Positions 36,573 to 45,363 of a stretch of DNA of 64,000 bases are shown here, piece by piece. Both the position numbers and the translations under genes were made by a program. Position 1 is the stretch's first letter. Every line of letters starts with the position of its first letter. The stretch comes from Rhizorhabdus wittichii RW1 (GTDB lineage Bacteria > Pseudomonadota > Alphaproteobacteria > Sphingomonadales > Sphingomonadaceae), in assembly GCA_000016765.1 (NCBI GenBank), contig CP000701.1:1-64000 (forward strand), read 5' to 3'. Below the pieces are notes generated by a model that was not told the origin of the DNA, made no database searches, and was given only the letters and a program-made list of their open reading frames with translations.

Positions 36573-37510
36573 GTCGTGGCTCCTTCATGCATGCGGGCAG
36601 CGATCTTCTCGGCGGTTTTCATCGCCGCCGAGGTCATGATGTCGAGGTTGCCGGCATAGGACGGCAGGTAGTGAGCCGCGCCTTCGACCTCAAGGAACAC
36701 CGAGACCTTGAGCCCGGTGTATTCGCCGTCCATCTCCGGGATCTGCAGAGGGCGGTTGGAGCCGATGTGCTCGAACTGCACCGCCTGCTTGAGCCGGTAG
36801 CCCGGGACATAGCTCTGCACTTCGGCAACCATGTCGTGAATGCTCTGGCGGATCGCCTCCTGGTCGGCATCCTCGCACAGACAATAGACCGTATCGCGCA
36901 TGATCAGCGGCGGTTCGGCCGGGTTGAGGATGATGATCGCCTTGCCGCGCGTTGCCCCGCCGACATCCATGATCGCCTGGCTGGTGGTCTCGGTGAACTC
37001 GTCGATGTTGGCACGGGTACCGGGGCCAGCACTCTTCGAGGCGATCGAGGCGATGATCTCGCCGTAGTGAACCTTGGCCACCCGGTTCACCGCCGCGACG
37101 ATCGGGATCGTCGCCTGCCCGCCGCAAGTCACCATGTTGACGTTGAGCGCATCGAGGCACTTGTCACCGTTGACCGGTGGGATCACGTAGGGCCCGATGG
37201 CTGCCGGGGTGAGGTCGATCATCCGCTTGCCCGCCGCCAGCACCAGTTCGCTGTTACGTTTGTGTGCCCCGGCACTGGTCGCGTCGAAGACGATCTCGAC
37301 ATCGGCAAATTCGGGCATGGCGAGCAGGCCATCGATCCCCTTATGCGTGGTCGCCACCCCCATCCGTGCGGCGCGGGCCAGCCCGTCGCTGGCGGGATCA
37401 ATCCCTACCATCACGCCCATCTCGAGCACTTCTGACAGGCGCATCACCTTGATCATAAGGTCGGTGCCGATGTTGCCCGAGCCGATGATCGCAACCTTTT
37501 TCTTGCCCAT
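36569..37510 (-). CDS. acetaldehyde dehydrogenase (acylating)
   Basis: NAD-dependent enzyme of 313 residues (BphJ/DmpF/MhpF type) making acetyl-CoA from acetaldehyde handed over by the aldolase. The Rossmann motif is [11 protein letters not shown] at residues 8-18; the catalytic cysteine is in [12 protein letters not shown] (about residue 129); [18 protein letters not shown] is diagnostic. It begins 3 bases after the hydratase stop, in one operon. Confidence 0.95.
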   Translation of the reverse strand: MGKKKVAIIGSGNIGTDLMIKVMRLSEVLEMGVMVGIDPASDGLARAARMGVATTHKGIDGLLAMPEFADVEIVFDATSAGAHKRNSELVLAAGKRMIDLTPAAIGPYVIPPVNGDKCLDALNVNMVTCGGQATIPIVAAVNRVAKVHYGEIIASIASKSAGPGTRANIDEFTETTSQAIMDVGGATRGKAIIILNPAEPPLIMRDTVYCLCEDADQEAIRQSIHDMVAEVQSYVPGYRLKQAVQFEHIGSNRPLQIPEMDGEYTGLKVSVFLEVEGAAHYLPSYAGNLDIMTSAAMKTAEKIAARMHEGATT

Positions 37511-37512
37511 GG

Positions 37513-38295
37513 TCAGGCTCCGGCGAATGTGAAGGAACAGGTTCCGATCCCGGAGATTTCGGCACGGACTTCGACGCCTGGCTTCAGCGAAACCATCGGG
37601 CCGAGAGCCCCAGCGAGAAGAATATCGCCGGCCTTAAGCGGCTCGCCCCGTTCGGCTAGCGTCCGAGCCAGCCACGCGGCTGCATTGAGCGGATTACCGA
37701 GCGCCGCAGATCCGACGCCTGTGGACGCGACCTCTCCGCTCACGGTCATAGCCATCTTGGCGCCTTCCAGATCTAGATCTGCGAGGGGTAGACCTTCACC
37801 AGCCAGCACAAAAAAGGCCGAGGAGCCGTTGTCGGCAACGGTGTCCGCGAAAGTGATCTTCCAGTCGGCAATTCTGCTGTCGACGATCTCGATCGCGGCA
37901 TGCACCGTGGCGACGGCAGCGGCTACCTCGGCAGGGGTGGAGAGTGGTGAGAGAAGGTCGCCCCCAAGCACAAAGGCGATTTCCGCCTCTGCCTTGGCTT
38001 GGATACATTTGCTCGGATCGAGTGTTCCTCCATCCGGCACACGCATGTCTTCGAACAGGACGCCAAAGTCCGGCTGGTCGACGCCCAGCTGTTTCTGTAC
38101 AGCCTCGGCCGTGAGTCCTGCCTTGCGTCCCACGATCCGGCGACCCTGGCTTTCCCAGAACCGCGTGTTGATTTCTTGCACAGCATAAGCGCCAATCGCG
38201 TCGGTCGGCTCGAGATAATCGCGCAGCGGCGCGAGCGGGGCCTTTGAATAAGCATCACGGAGTAACCGAGCAGCAGTTTGCAATTGTGGATTCAT
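37513..38295 (-). CDS. 2-oxopent-4-enoate (2-hydroxypentadienoate) hydratase
   Basis: Hydratase of 260 residues (BphH/XylJ/MhpD type) adding water to 2-hydroxypenta-2,4-dienoate, the aliphatic product released by DxnB. Motifs: [39 protein letters not shown] (metal glutamates) and [19 protein letters not shown] at 38295 has AAGGAGAG at ideal spacing; the longer frame upstream is in the promoter. First gene of the meta-cleavage operon. Confidence 0.94.
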   Translation of the reverse strand: MNPQLQTAARLLRDAYSKAPLAPLRDYLEPTDAIGAYAVQEINTRFWESQGRRIVGRKAGLTAEAVQKQLGVDQPDFGVLFEDMRVPDGGTLDPSKCIQAKAEAEIAFVLGGDLLSPLSTPAEVAAAVATVHAAIEIVDSRIADWKITFADTVADNGSSAFFVLAGEGLPLADLDLEGAKMAMTVSGEVASTGVGSAALGNPLNAAAWLARTLAERGEPLKAGDILLAGALGPMVSLKPGVEVRAEISGIGTCSFTFAGA

Positions 38296-38398
38296 GGCGC
38301 TCTCCTTGCCAGAGGCACTAGCGCATTGGCTCCGCAACGTCAGCATGCATTGACGAACATCTCTTGATAATTGAGAGTAAATCGCACATGTTCGGCTA
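38296..38398. promoter_or_regulatory. divergent promoter region, meta-cleavage operon and IclR gene
   Basis: The 103 bases between the hydratase and the IclR regulator must hold both promoters. An imperfect inverted repeat CTCTTGATAATTGAGAG at about 38361-38377 is a candidate IclR operator. The divergent arrangement suggests that the regulator controls the operon and itself. Confidence 0.45.
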
Positions 38399-39184
38399 AT
38401 GACTACCAGGCAATCATCGACCTTGGCTAAAGGGCTGAGGCTCCTGCATGCCATCGTTTGCGACGGTGGGCATTCGACGCTGACCGAGCTCGCCCGGCAG
38501 GAAGCAATACCGCTTGCCACCGCACACCGGCTTGCCGCGACGCTCGAGGAGGAGGGGTATGTCGACCGTTTGACACGGGGATGCTTTTTGCCCGGACGAG
38601 TGCTGATTGATCTTCAGTTGGCTCGGCCAGATCCAACGCAGCGACTCGCCTCACGCCTCCGGCGCCCGCTCGGACGGCTTGCGAGACGGCATCGGGTCCT
38701 GCTGCATTTCGGCATTTTGGAAGACGGTATGGTAACGTACCTGGTCAAAGAGAATGGCGGAGAGGTCGATCTGTTCACCGCGGAAAGCATGCAACTCGAA
38801 GCCTACTGCTCGGCAATTGGGAAAGTGCTGCTTGCGGCTTTACCGTCTAAGCAGCTGGACAACTATCTGCGAGCGGGGCCATTTGTCGCTCTCACCCCCA
38901 ACACCATAACCAATCCGGACGCGATTCGTGGTGAACTGGAAGTTGTCCGGGAAGCCGGCTTGGCGTTTGATCGGCACGAAATAAGAGAGGACCTTTACTG
39001 CTTTGCCATTCCGGTCTCCGGCCCTGACGGCAATGTCATCGGCGCGTTGTCGTCGAGCTTCATGGGCTCGGCGCCGCCAGCGGCGCTGTTCCGACAATTG
39101 CATCGATCATTGAGACGGCTCGCGGCCGATGTTGCCCACGAAGCCCCCGCACAATCGTCTGGGTTCAGAGCCGACCTTGGTTGA
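38399..39184 (+). CDS. IclR-family regulator
   Basis: Regulator of 261 residues. N-terminal winged helix with LAKGLRLLHAIVCDGGHSTL and IPLATAHRLAATLEEEGYV; C-terminal effector (GAF-like) domain with EAYCSAIGKVLLAALP and CFAIPVSGPDGNVIGALS, the usual IclR hallmarks. Divergent from the hydratase-dehydrogenase-aldolase operon, its likely target. The ribosome site is weak, so expression may be low. Confidence 0.88.
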   Translation: MTTRQSSTLAKGLRLLHAIVCDGGHSTLTELARQEAIPLATAHRLAATLEEEGYVDRLTRGCFLPGRVLIDLQLARPDPTQRLASRLRRPLGRLARRHRVLLHFGILEDGMVTYLVKENGGEVDLFTAESMQLEAYCSAIGKVLLAALPSKQLDNYLRAGPFVALTPNTITNPDAIRGELEVVREAGLAFDRHEIREDLYCFAIPVSGPDGNVIGALSSSFMGSAPPAALFRQLHRSLRRLAADVAHEAPAQSSGFRADLG

Positions 39185-40097
39185 GACGCTGGTTATCGGG
39201 GCGGGAGCAATCGGGAGCTTTGTTGCGGCACGATTGCATCGCGCCGGCAACGAGGTCACGCTGCTCGCGCGCGGGCGGCGCCTTGATCAGTTGCGAAGGG
39301 AGGGGCTGCGGATTGCCTCTGCAAGCGGGTTCGAGACGGTCCAGATTCCGGCTCTCGAATGGGATCAACTCGAGGGGTGGCCGCGCCAGTCCATCATTTG
39401 CACCAAGACCTGCGATCTGCCGCACGTTCTGGATCGGCTGCGCATCCTGCCGGGGGCGTCAGGCAGGATAGTGACGTTGCAAAACGGAGTAGAAGCGCCG
39501 GACCAGGCAGCGCGAAGCTTGTCCGATTCGACTATCCTCGCTGGGCGCGTCCATGGATTTTTCGAGCTTCGCGAGGGCACGGTCCGGCACGTTGGGGTCG
39601 ATCCGGATATTTTGCTGGGCCGAACGGCAGGACCGGACGAACGGGCCGTCGACCAGGTTGTTCAGCAACTCAAAGCTGCAGGAATAGCAAGTGCTGTCGC
39701 CCAAGACATTCGTGTCGAACTATGGCGCAAATTGCTGCTCGCAGCATCGCTTGGCGGAGTAGCGAGTTACCTGCGCATACCGGCAGGAAGCGTGATGTTG
39801 AGCCCTTGCTCCGCGGCGATGTTGCGCAGAGCCATGGCCGAGGTATCTGCGCTTGCGCGGGTTTCGGGAATTGATCTGCCTTCGGACTGCGTCGACCGCA
39901 CACTTATTTTTACGGCAAAGTTCCCTCCCGACGCAACAACTTCGCTCCAGCGCGATCTCATGGCTGGGCGAACGAGCGAGTACGATGCTCTGGTGGGGGC
40001 GGTGGTTCGCCTCGCCCGTTCCCGAAACGTGCCGGTTCCGACGTTTCTGGAAATTGATCGCGCGTTGTTCTCAGCTGGATTTGGCAATCGCACCTGA
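39129..40097 (+). CDS. ketopantoate reductase-like dehydrogenase (PanE/ApbA family)
   Basis: NADPH-dependent 2-dehydropantoate-2-reductase family protein of up to 322 residues. GxGxxG as VIGAGAIGSF, then TLLARG, and in the second half KLLLAASLGGVASYLR (family KxxxN region altered), with SLQRDLMAGRTSEYDALVG. The ATG at 39129 overlaps the IclR gene by 56 bases; an in-frame TTG at 39177 with an 8-base overlap fits the family start better. Role here unknown; a 2-oxo-acid reduction linked to the cluster is possible. Confidence 0.8.
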   Translation: MLPTKPPHNRLGSEPTLVETLVIGAGAIGSFVAARLHRAGNEVTLLARGRRLDQLRREGLRIASASGFETVQIPALEWDQLEGWPRQSIICTKTCDLPHVLDRLRILPGASGRIVTLQNGVEAPDQAARSLSDSTILAGRVHGFFELREGTVRHVGVDPDILLGRTAGPDERAVDQVVQQLKAAGIASAVAQDIRVELWRKLLLAASLGGVASYLRIPAGSVMLSPCSAAMLRRAMAEVSALARVSGIDLPSDCVDRTLIFTAKFPPDATTSLQRDLMAGRTSEYDALVGAVVRLARSRNVPVPTFLEIDRALFSAGFGNRT

Positions 40098-40129
40098 TCG
40101 CCTGTTCGTTTTCCCTCTCGCCAGACGCA

Positions 40130-40503
40130 TCAGACAGGTTCAGCTAGCCTTGCTAGTGCGTATTCGACAATCGCGGTTTGCTCCTCGACGGGAGCCCGCG
40201 CCTGTTCGAGCTGGCCGATCTTGACCGAGCTCGAGACCACCAGGCGGCAGCGCCATTCGCGCCGCTCAGTATATGCCTGGAGCGTCTCTTCGACCGGTAG
40301 CCCCCGAGTGAATTCCTCGGCCAGGACCAGCGCGTCTTCCACCGCGATCCCCGCGCCTGATGCGAGCTGTGGGGTAGTCGGATGTGCGGCATCGCCAATC
40401 AGCAATACCCGGCCGCGGTGCCATGGTGTCTCCATTTCGAAGCCCTCTAGCGGGCGCACGTTGACATAGGCACCGGGCACCAGGTTGGTGTCAATGGGCA
40501 CCG
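40130..40503 (-). pseudogene. FAD monooxygenase, C-terminal remnant
   Basis: The 3' end of a flavin monooxygenase gene: RVLLIGDAAHPTTPQLASGAG (FAD GD motif) and VEDALVLAEEF, ending with ARLAEPV. The first two thirds are missing; sequence before about 40503 belongs to the end of the IS21 element. Salicylate- or 6-hydroxynicotinate-type hydroxylases carry this motif, but the substrate cannot be judged. Confidence 0.82.
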
Positions 40504-42015
40504 AAGTTTCCGCAGAAGTGGGCGCTTAAAATTCCCTACCTCGTTGGCTGGGTTCGGACGGTGATCAGCCGTAATCGGGATCGGGATTGGCTTTCTTTGG
40601 TGGTCGTCCGCGGCGCTTACCTTGGGGTGGATTGAACGCGACGCCGGCGCGGACGTTTTCGGGGACGAGCGCGGCGTGCTCACGCATGCGATAACTGGAA
40701 CCTTCGATCTGGATGACCACGGCATGGTGCAGCAGCCTGTCGAGCAGCGCGGTGGCAACGACGGGATCGCCGAACACTTCGCCCCATTCGGCGAAGCCGC
40801 GATTGGAGGTGAGGATCATGGCGCCCTTTTCGTAGCGGGCGTTGACGAGCTGGAAGAACAGGTTCGCACCACCCGGTGTGACCGGCAGGTATCCGATCTC
40901 GTCGACAACCAGCAGCGATGCCCTGGCGAGGAAGCGGATCTTCTCCCGGAGCGTGCCTTCGCGTTCGGCCTTGGTGAGTTGGGCGATGAGGTCGGCGAGC
41001 GGGATGAAGTAGACCGCCTTGCCGGCGCGCACGGCCTCGACCGCGAGTGCGGTGGCAATGTGGCTTTTGCCGGTGCCGGGCGGTCCCAGCAGGTGGACGA
41101 CCTCGGCGCGCTCTATGAAGTCGAGGCCGGCGAGCGCGAGGATGCGGTTCCTGTCGAGCGAGGGCTGGAACGAGAAGTCGTAGCCCGCCAGGGTCTTCAC
41201 CACAGGCAGGCGCGCCATGCGCAGAGCGGCCTTGATCCGCCGGTTCTCGCGCAGCGACAGCTCCTCGCCCAGCAGCTCGTCGAGCGCTTCGATGCCGTCG
41301 ATCTGGCCCTGTTCGATACGGCGCAGGGTCGCATCGAGGATCTCGAGCGCCCGGGGCATCTTGAGGCTGACGAGGCTCCGGCGGATGGAGTCGACACGGG
41401 TGGATGGGGCAATGGCATTCATGGCCGCCCCTCCCCTTCGACTGCCGGCCTGCGGCAGGCGCTCAGGACAGGCTTCGCCAGGCTCGCGCCGATCGCCTCG
41501 TAGACGGTCAGCGAGCGCAACGGCACATGGTCGCCGATCCGGCCGAGCATCGTCATGGGCCGATCCGGTGTTCGCGGTTGCGGCCGCCCGGTGCGGTGGC
41601 GCCGGTCGATGCGATATTGCCGGCGTCCCTCGAGCACGGGGTGCTCGGCAACGACGATGCCGCGGTCGATGATGCGGACCAGGTCCGGCAACTGCTCTAT
41701 CTCAACGATCCGGCGCGTCCTGTCGGGTACGCTGTAATAGTTGCCGCCGACCGCCACGAGCCCGTCATGGCTGACCCGCCGCTCGAGCTTCAGGACGGCG
41801 TTGAAGCGATGCTCTGGCAGCCGCTGCAGCTCTTCCTGCTCCTCGGCGAAGGCCTCGGCCACCACCCGTTGGGTCGTCCCGTGCACGCGTACGTTGGCGA
41901 CGGTGTCGAGCCAGTCGATGAGCTGGGCGTTGAGGTCCTCCATGTTGCGGAAGGATCGGCCCAGGAAGAAGTCCTCGCGGATATAGCGGAACGGGCGCTC
42001 GACCTTGACATCGTC
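40504..42015 (-). mobile_element. truncated IS21-family element (second type)
   Basis: Carries an intact istB and only the C-terminal half of istA; the element end lies near 40510-40560 but its exact terminus was not resolved. The istA head has been replaced by the head of a Tn3 transposase, at about 42010-42015. Distinct in sequence from the IS21 element at 24968-32279. Confidence 0.8.
40565..41422 (-). CDS. istB: IS21 helper ATPase IstB (second type)
   Basis: AAA+ ATPase of 285 residues with VHLLGPPGTGKSHIATAL (Walker A) and LLVVDEIGYLPV (Walker B), FFQLVNARYEKGAMILTSNR and GEVFGDPVVATALLDRLLHHA. C-terminus basic (GKRRGRPPKK). Overlaps the chimeric istA by 4 bases. Intact. Confidence 0.94.
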   Translation of the reverse strand: MNAIAPSTRVDSIRRSLVSLKMPRALEILDATLRRIEQGQIDGIEALDELLGEELSLRENRRIKAALRMARLPVVKTLAGYDFSFQPSLDRNRILALAGLDFIERAEVVHLLGPPGTGKSHIATALAVEAVRAGKAVYFIPLADLIAQLTKAEREGTLREKIRFLARASLLVVDEIGYLPVTPGGANLFFQLVNARYEKGAMILTSNRGFAEWGEVFGDPVVATALLDRLLHHAVVIQIEGSSYRMREHAALVPENVRAGVAFNPPQGKRRGRPPKKANPDPDYG

Positions 42016-42897
42016 GCCGGCCGTCGCCTCCAGCGTCCTGACGAAGGCAAGGAGCGTGGCCGCGCGCCGATCGTTTGGAAGCCGTGCAACCGCCTGCGCC
42101 TTTGCCGCCGCCGCGAAGCGGGCGAGCGCCACGATTTTACCTGGCGGCAGACGATCCGTTTGCGGGAGGCCGTTGGTGATCACGCGGATCTCTTCCAGGC
42201 GCGTGAGCGCACGGCTGATTTCGCGGCCACTCTGGATATACGGGCCGTCGCGCAGGCGATCGAGCGGACTCTGGCGCCCGCCATCGGGGACCGCGACGAG
42301 CTCGTCGAGGCTCGCCCGTTGCTCAGGCGTCATCGCCTCGATCAACAGGCGGTGCAGATGCGAGTTTGCGCGCGTCCGAACCCTGGCCACGGCGCGCTCG
42401 AGCACCGAGAGCCCCGGTAGCAGCACCTTGGCTTCAAGCAGCCATGCAACCGCGCGGTCGAACAGCGCCGAGGGGCGGTCGGCGCCGGTCCAGCACAACG
42501 CATATAGAAAGCGATTGAGGCGGAACGCGATTCCAAAGTCGGCGAAGGCGCGGTAGCCGTAGCGCTCGCGGATGCGGGGACCATGCCGCCAACGGCCCGC
42601 GCTTTTCGCGTAGACCGTCAAGAGTTCGGCCGAGCCAGTGATCGACAACTGGTCGGCGGCGAAGCGCACGGCCGAGACCGGCGCCACGGCAGGATCTTCG
42701 AGCAAGGTCCCGAGGAAGCGCAGCGAGCCAAGCTGAACCGCAACGCCAAGTCGGTTGTGGTCGCCGCGGTGCTCGGCCACGAACGCGCGATCGGTGTCGT
42801 CGAGGTGGAAATAGCGAGCGAGCTGGTCCGGTGTGGGTTCGCCGGCGAACCGGCCATATTCGCGGGTTTGGCTGTCGGTAAGGAAGCCGACCGGCAC
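41419..42897 (-). CDS. in-frame chimera: Tn3 transposase head + IstA tail
   Basis: One open frame of 492 residues made of two unrelated parts. Residues 1 to about 293 are the N-terminal DUF4158-type domain of a Tn3-family TnpA (VGFLTDSQTREYGRFAGEP, LDDTDRAFVAEHRGDHNRLG, RPSALFDRAVAWLLEAKVLLPG). From about residue 297 it is IstA: KVERPFRYIREDFFLGRSF, VRVHGTTQRVVAEAF, NYYSVPDRTRRIVEI. The Tn3 catalytic domain and the IstA HTH and first catalytic Asp are lost, so it should be inactive despite the open frame. Confidence 0.85.
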   Translation of the reverse strand: MPVGFLTDSQTREYGRFAGEPTPDQLARYFHLDDTDRAFVAEHRGDHNRLGVAVQLGSLRFLGTLLEDPAVAPVSAVRFAADQLSITGSAELLTVYAKSAGRWRHGPRIRERYGYRAFADFGIAFRLNRFLYALCWTGADRPSALFDRAVAWLLEAKVLLPGLSVLERAVARVRTRANSHLHRLLIEAMTPEQRASLDELVAVPDGGRQSPLDRLRDGPYIQSGREISRALTRLEEIRVITNGLPQTDRLPPGKIVALARFAAAAKAQAVARLPNDRRAATLLAFVRTLEATAGDDVKVERPFRYIREDFFLGRSFRNMEDLNAQLIDWLDTVANVRVHGTTQRVVAEAFAEEQEELQRLPEHRFNAVLKLERRVSHDGLVAVGGNYYSVPDRTRRIVEIEQLPDLVRIIDRGIVVAEHPVLEGRRQYRIDRRHRTGRPQPRTPDRPMTMLGRIGDHVPLRSLTVYEAIGASLAKPVLSACRRPAVEGEGRP

Positions 42898-42900
42898 GGA

Positions 42901-43527
42901 TCAGGCCTGTTGCGCCCGAGCGGAACCCCTCGTCGTCGGTTTACCGAGAAGTTCCGTCGCCTGTTCCCGTGGCTGGCCTTTGGCGTCAACGTAGGCATAG
43001 AGCGTCGACAACGACATCCCGAGCTGGGCGGCGACATCGCGCGCAGCATTGTCGCGGTCGGCCATCATGGCCATCGCTGCTTTGAGCTTCTGCTTTGTCA
43101 TCACACGCGGACGCCCGCCGGCGCGACCTCGCGCGCGGGCCGCCGCCAGCCCCGCCATGGTCCGTTCGTGAATGAGGTCACGCTCAAACTCGGCGAGCGT
43201 CGCGAAGATGCCGAATGCGAGCCTGCCGGTCGCCGTGGTTGTGTCCACGTCGCCGGTCAGCACCTTGAGCCCGACCCCGCGTTTCTGCAGGTCGCTGACC
43301 AGGCCGACGACATGCGTCAGCGAGCGGCCGATGCGATCGAGCTTCCATACAACGAGAGCGTCGCCATCTCGGGCGACGTCGAGCGCCTTGGCCAGGCCGA
43401 GACGCTCGGTCGCCCGCCCAGAACAGACGTCGTCATAGATCCGCTCGCATCCAGCCCGTTCCAGGGCATCGCGCTGGAGGTCGAGGTTCTGCTCCCCGGT
43501 CGATACGCGCATGTAGCCGATCAGCAT
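42901..43527 (-). CDS. tnpR: Tn3-family resolvase TnpR
   Basis: Serine resolvase of 208 residues. Catalytic serine in IGYMRVSTGEQN, then LVVWKLDRIGRSLTHVVGLV and EFERDLIHERTMAGLAAARARGR, and a C-terminal HTH (MSLSTLYAYVDA). It reads into the truncated tnpA in the tnpR-tnpA order of several Tn3-family transposons. Intact; a res site should lie upstream of 43527. Confidence 0.93.
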   Translation of the reverse strand: MLIGYMRVSTGEQNLDLQRDALERAGCERIYDDVCSGRATERLGLAKALDVARDGDALVVWKLDRIGRSLTHVVGLVSDLQKRGVGLKVLTGDVDTTTATGRLAFGIFATLAEFERDLIHERTMAGLAAARARGRAGGRPRVMTKQKLKAAMAMMADRDNAARDVAAQLGMSLSTLYAYVDAKGQPREQATELLGKPTTRGSARAQQA

Positions 43528-43933
43528 GTCCGCCCCCTGTGCAGCAACCTAAGCTGAACAGGGTTTATCGGCTACAGGTTTCTGGACGGGTTTTTGGGAA
43601 GAATGAGAAGGCTTCAGCGCCACCACGGCGCCAGCGATCGCCTTCGCACCAAACCCGGGTTTGTTGGAAAGGCAAATCGGCCCAGGCGGCCTTATGTAGG
43701 TTTTCTGTTCCGTTGCTACTCAGACCCCTATTTCGCTGTGATCACGCAAAATCTCCTCGCATGCCGGCGGCGCGCGAGTTCATTCACGCTGCGCTACTCC
43801 AGCAACGGCATTGAAGATCGAATCGACGATGTCGAGAAATAAAGTGCCCCGACGGTTTGCAAAGCAGGGACCGCCGGGGGATACCCAGTTCATATGGCGC
43901 AAGGGTGCCTAAAAATCAAGTGAAAAGGTTCCC
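43528..43933. other. gene-free region upstream of tnpR
   Basis: 406 bases with only chance frames. By position it should contain the tnpR promoter and res site and the left end of the Tn3-family element; no perfect res subsites or 38-base terminal repeat were identified by eye. The last 60 bases include the leader of the next gene (AAAAGG before its GTG). Confidence 0.4.
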
Positions 43934-44611
43934 GTGCCAACATTCGTTCATGCCTTGTCCGCTGACCGCTTCGACACTTATCTGAAGTGGGCCGGAGCCG
44001 ATCAGACGCTCGCAGAGCGCCTGTACACCTATAATGTGCAGCTTTCCGCAGCCCTCTATGGCCCTCTACACATGCTCGAGGTCGTGCTGCGTAACATGGC
44101 GGACGCGCAGCTTGCGGCGCAACATGGCGCCGCCTGGATCGACGATCCTGCGATCCTTGTGACGAACTATCAGACGGGCGCAATCGCAAAAGCACGGCAA
44201 ACGCTGCAGAAAGACGGGAAGGCAGCGACCCGTCCGCAGATCGTAGCGGAGTTGAACTTCGGCTTCTGGGCGTCACTCTTCGGCCCCAAGTCACACCACC
44301 TCTGGCAAAGCCTGCGACCCATCTTTCAGGCCAAAGGCGTACAGCGCGGTGTGATCGCGCGGGACTTGCGCGACCTGCGTATATTGCGCAACCGCGTCGC
44401 CCACTATGAACCCATCATCGCGCTTCCGCTCGCGCAGCGCTATGCGAGTATCACGACCTTGACGGGCTGGCTGTCTCCAAGCGCCGCGACATGGATCGCC
44501 AAGTATTCGACATGGCCGACACTTTATCCGGCCGTACCCATCCTTGTGCCCGACCCTGCATCTGGAGATTTGCTGGTGGCGCCAGCGGCGCTACCCTTTC
44601 TCCCTGCATGA
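43934..44611 (+). CDS. Abi-like HEPN protein
   Basis: Protein of 225 residues resembling the Abi-like family (AbiD/AbiF type): LSADRFDTYLKWAGADQTLAERLY at the start, GPLHMLEVVLRNMADAQL, FWASLFGPKSHHLW, and the HEPN RNase motif R-x4-H as RNRVAHYEP near residue 157. Such proteins are associated with abortive phage infection or other RNA-directed toxicity. GTG start with AAAAGG upstream. It converges with a decayed antitoxin gene that overlaps its end by 21 bases. Confidence 0.78.
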   Translation: MPTFVHALSADRFDTYLKWAGADQTLAERLYTYNVQLSAALYGPLHMLEVVLRNMADAQLAAQHGAAWIDDPAILVTNYQTGAIAKARQTLQKDGKAATRPQIVAELNFGFWASLFGPKSHHLWQSLRPIFQAKGVQRGVIARDLRDLRILRNRVAHYEPIIALPLAQRYASITTLTGWLSPSAATWIAKYSTWPTLYPAVPILVPDPASGDLLVAPAALPFLPA

Positions 44612-45224
44612 CCTATCTCTCCGCGACGCCTGGATCTTGAGGACAATGTCGCCCATCCAGCCCGGCATGGCCGAGCGGGCCGCGACCAGCGCGCGCGTAC
44701 CGGCATCGTCGAGGCGCGCGGCGAAGCGCCCGATCGCATCCGCGTCGATATTGCCCTTCCCTAGATGCGCGAGCGCCTGGACGATCGCATTCACAGACTC
44801 CGGCGCGTCGAGCACCGGCGCGCGGCTGTGCTTCAAGGTAACGCTGCGGCCGCCAGCCTCGGCGGTGCGGGTGCGGCCGCTGGTGGCGTAGCTCGCCCGG
44901 GCGGGCACCTGCGTCGAGAGACCAAGGCTATTAGGCCGCCGCCGCTCCCGACGGCGCGAGCGCATCGCCGCTCTGCGCAGAGAGCGCTTGGGCCACCTGC
45001 CCGGGATCCGGGCTCAGGGCACCAAGCTTGTCATGCTGGCGGGGATAGTCGTAGAGACCGCGGCCGATCCGGCGGATGTCACCGGCATGCGCGAGACGCG
45101 ACAGCGCCATGTCGACCGAGCCGCGCGTACCGAAGTCGACGAACTGCTTGGGCGTAAACACCCAGCCACGGCCCTTGCCGCGCACACGCTTCATAATCCG
45201 ATCAGCCACCGCAGACATGTCCAA
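44591..45224 (-). pseudogene. AbiEi/DUF6088-type antitoxin, frameshifted
   Basis: Two frames make one DUF6088-type protein. 44931-45224 gives the winged-helix head (VADRIMKRVRGKGRGWVFTP, LSRLAHAGDIRRIGRGLYDYP) up to LAPSGAAAA and a stop. The rest continues in another frame as NSLGLSTQVPARASY, then PGWMGDIVLKI. One extra base at about 44932-44935 (GCCTAATAGC where GCCAATAGC is expected) accounts for the break. No AbiEii-type toxin gene follows. Either a real decay or a sequencing error. Confidence 0.8.
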
Positions 45225-45234
45225 GCTCCGGTCT

Positions 45235-45262
45235 GTTAGATAATAGCACGGTTTTTTCTAAC
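45235..45262. promoter_or_regulatory. inverted repeat upstream of the antitoxin gene
   Basis: GTTAGA and TCTAAC arms separated by 16 bases lie 10 bases upstream of the ATG at 45224, the expected place for an autoregulatory operator of an AbiEi-type antitoxin. Confidence 0.4.
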
Positions 45263-45363
45263 AAGCTATGACCACAGAAAGCGCCAGTTCCCTCGAATTT
45301 CCAAGACATTCTAGCACATGTTAGTGGGAGCATCCCTTCGCAAGATCAACCGCCCCATGCGAA

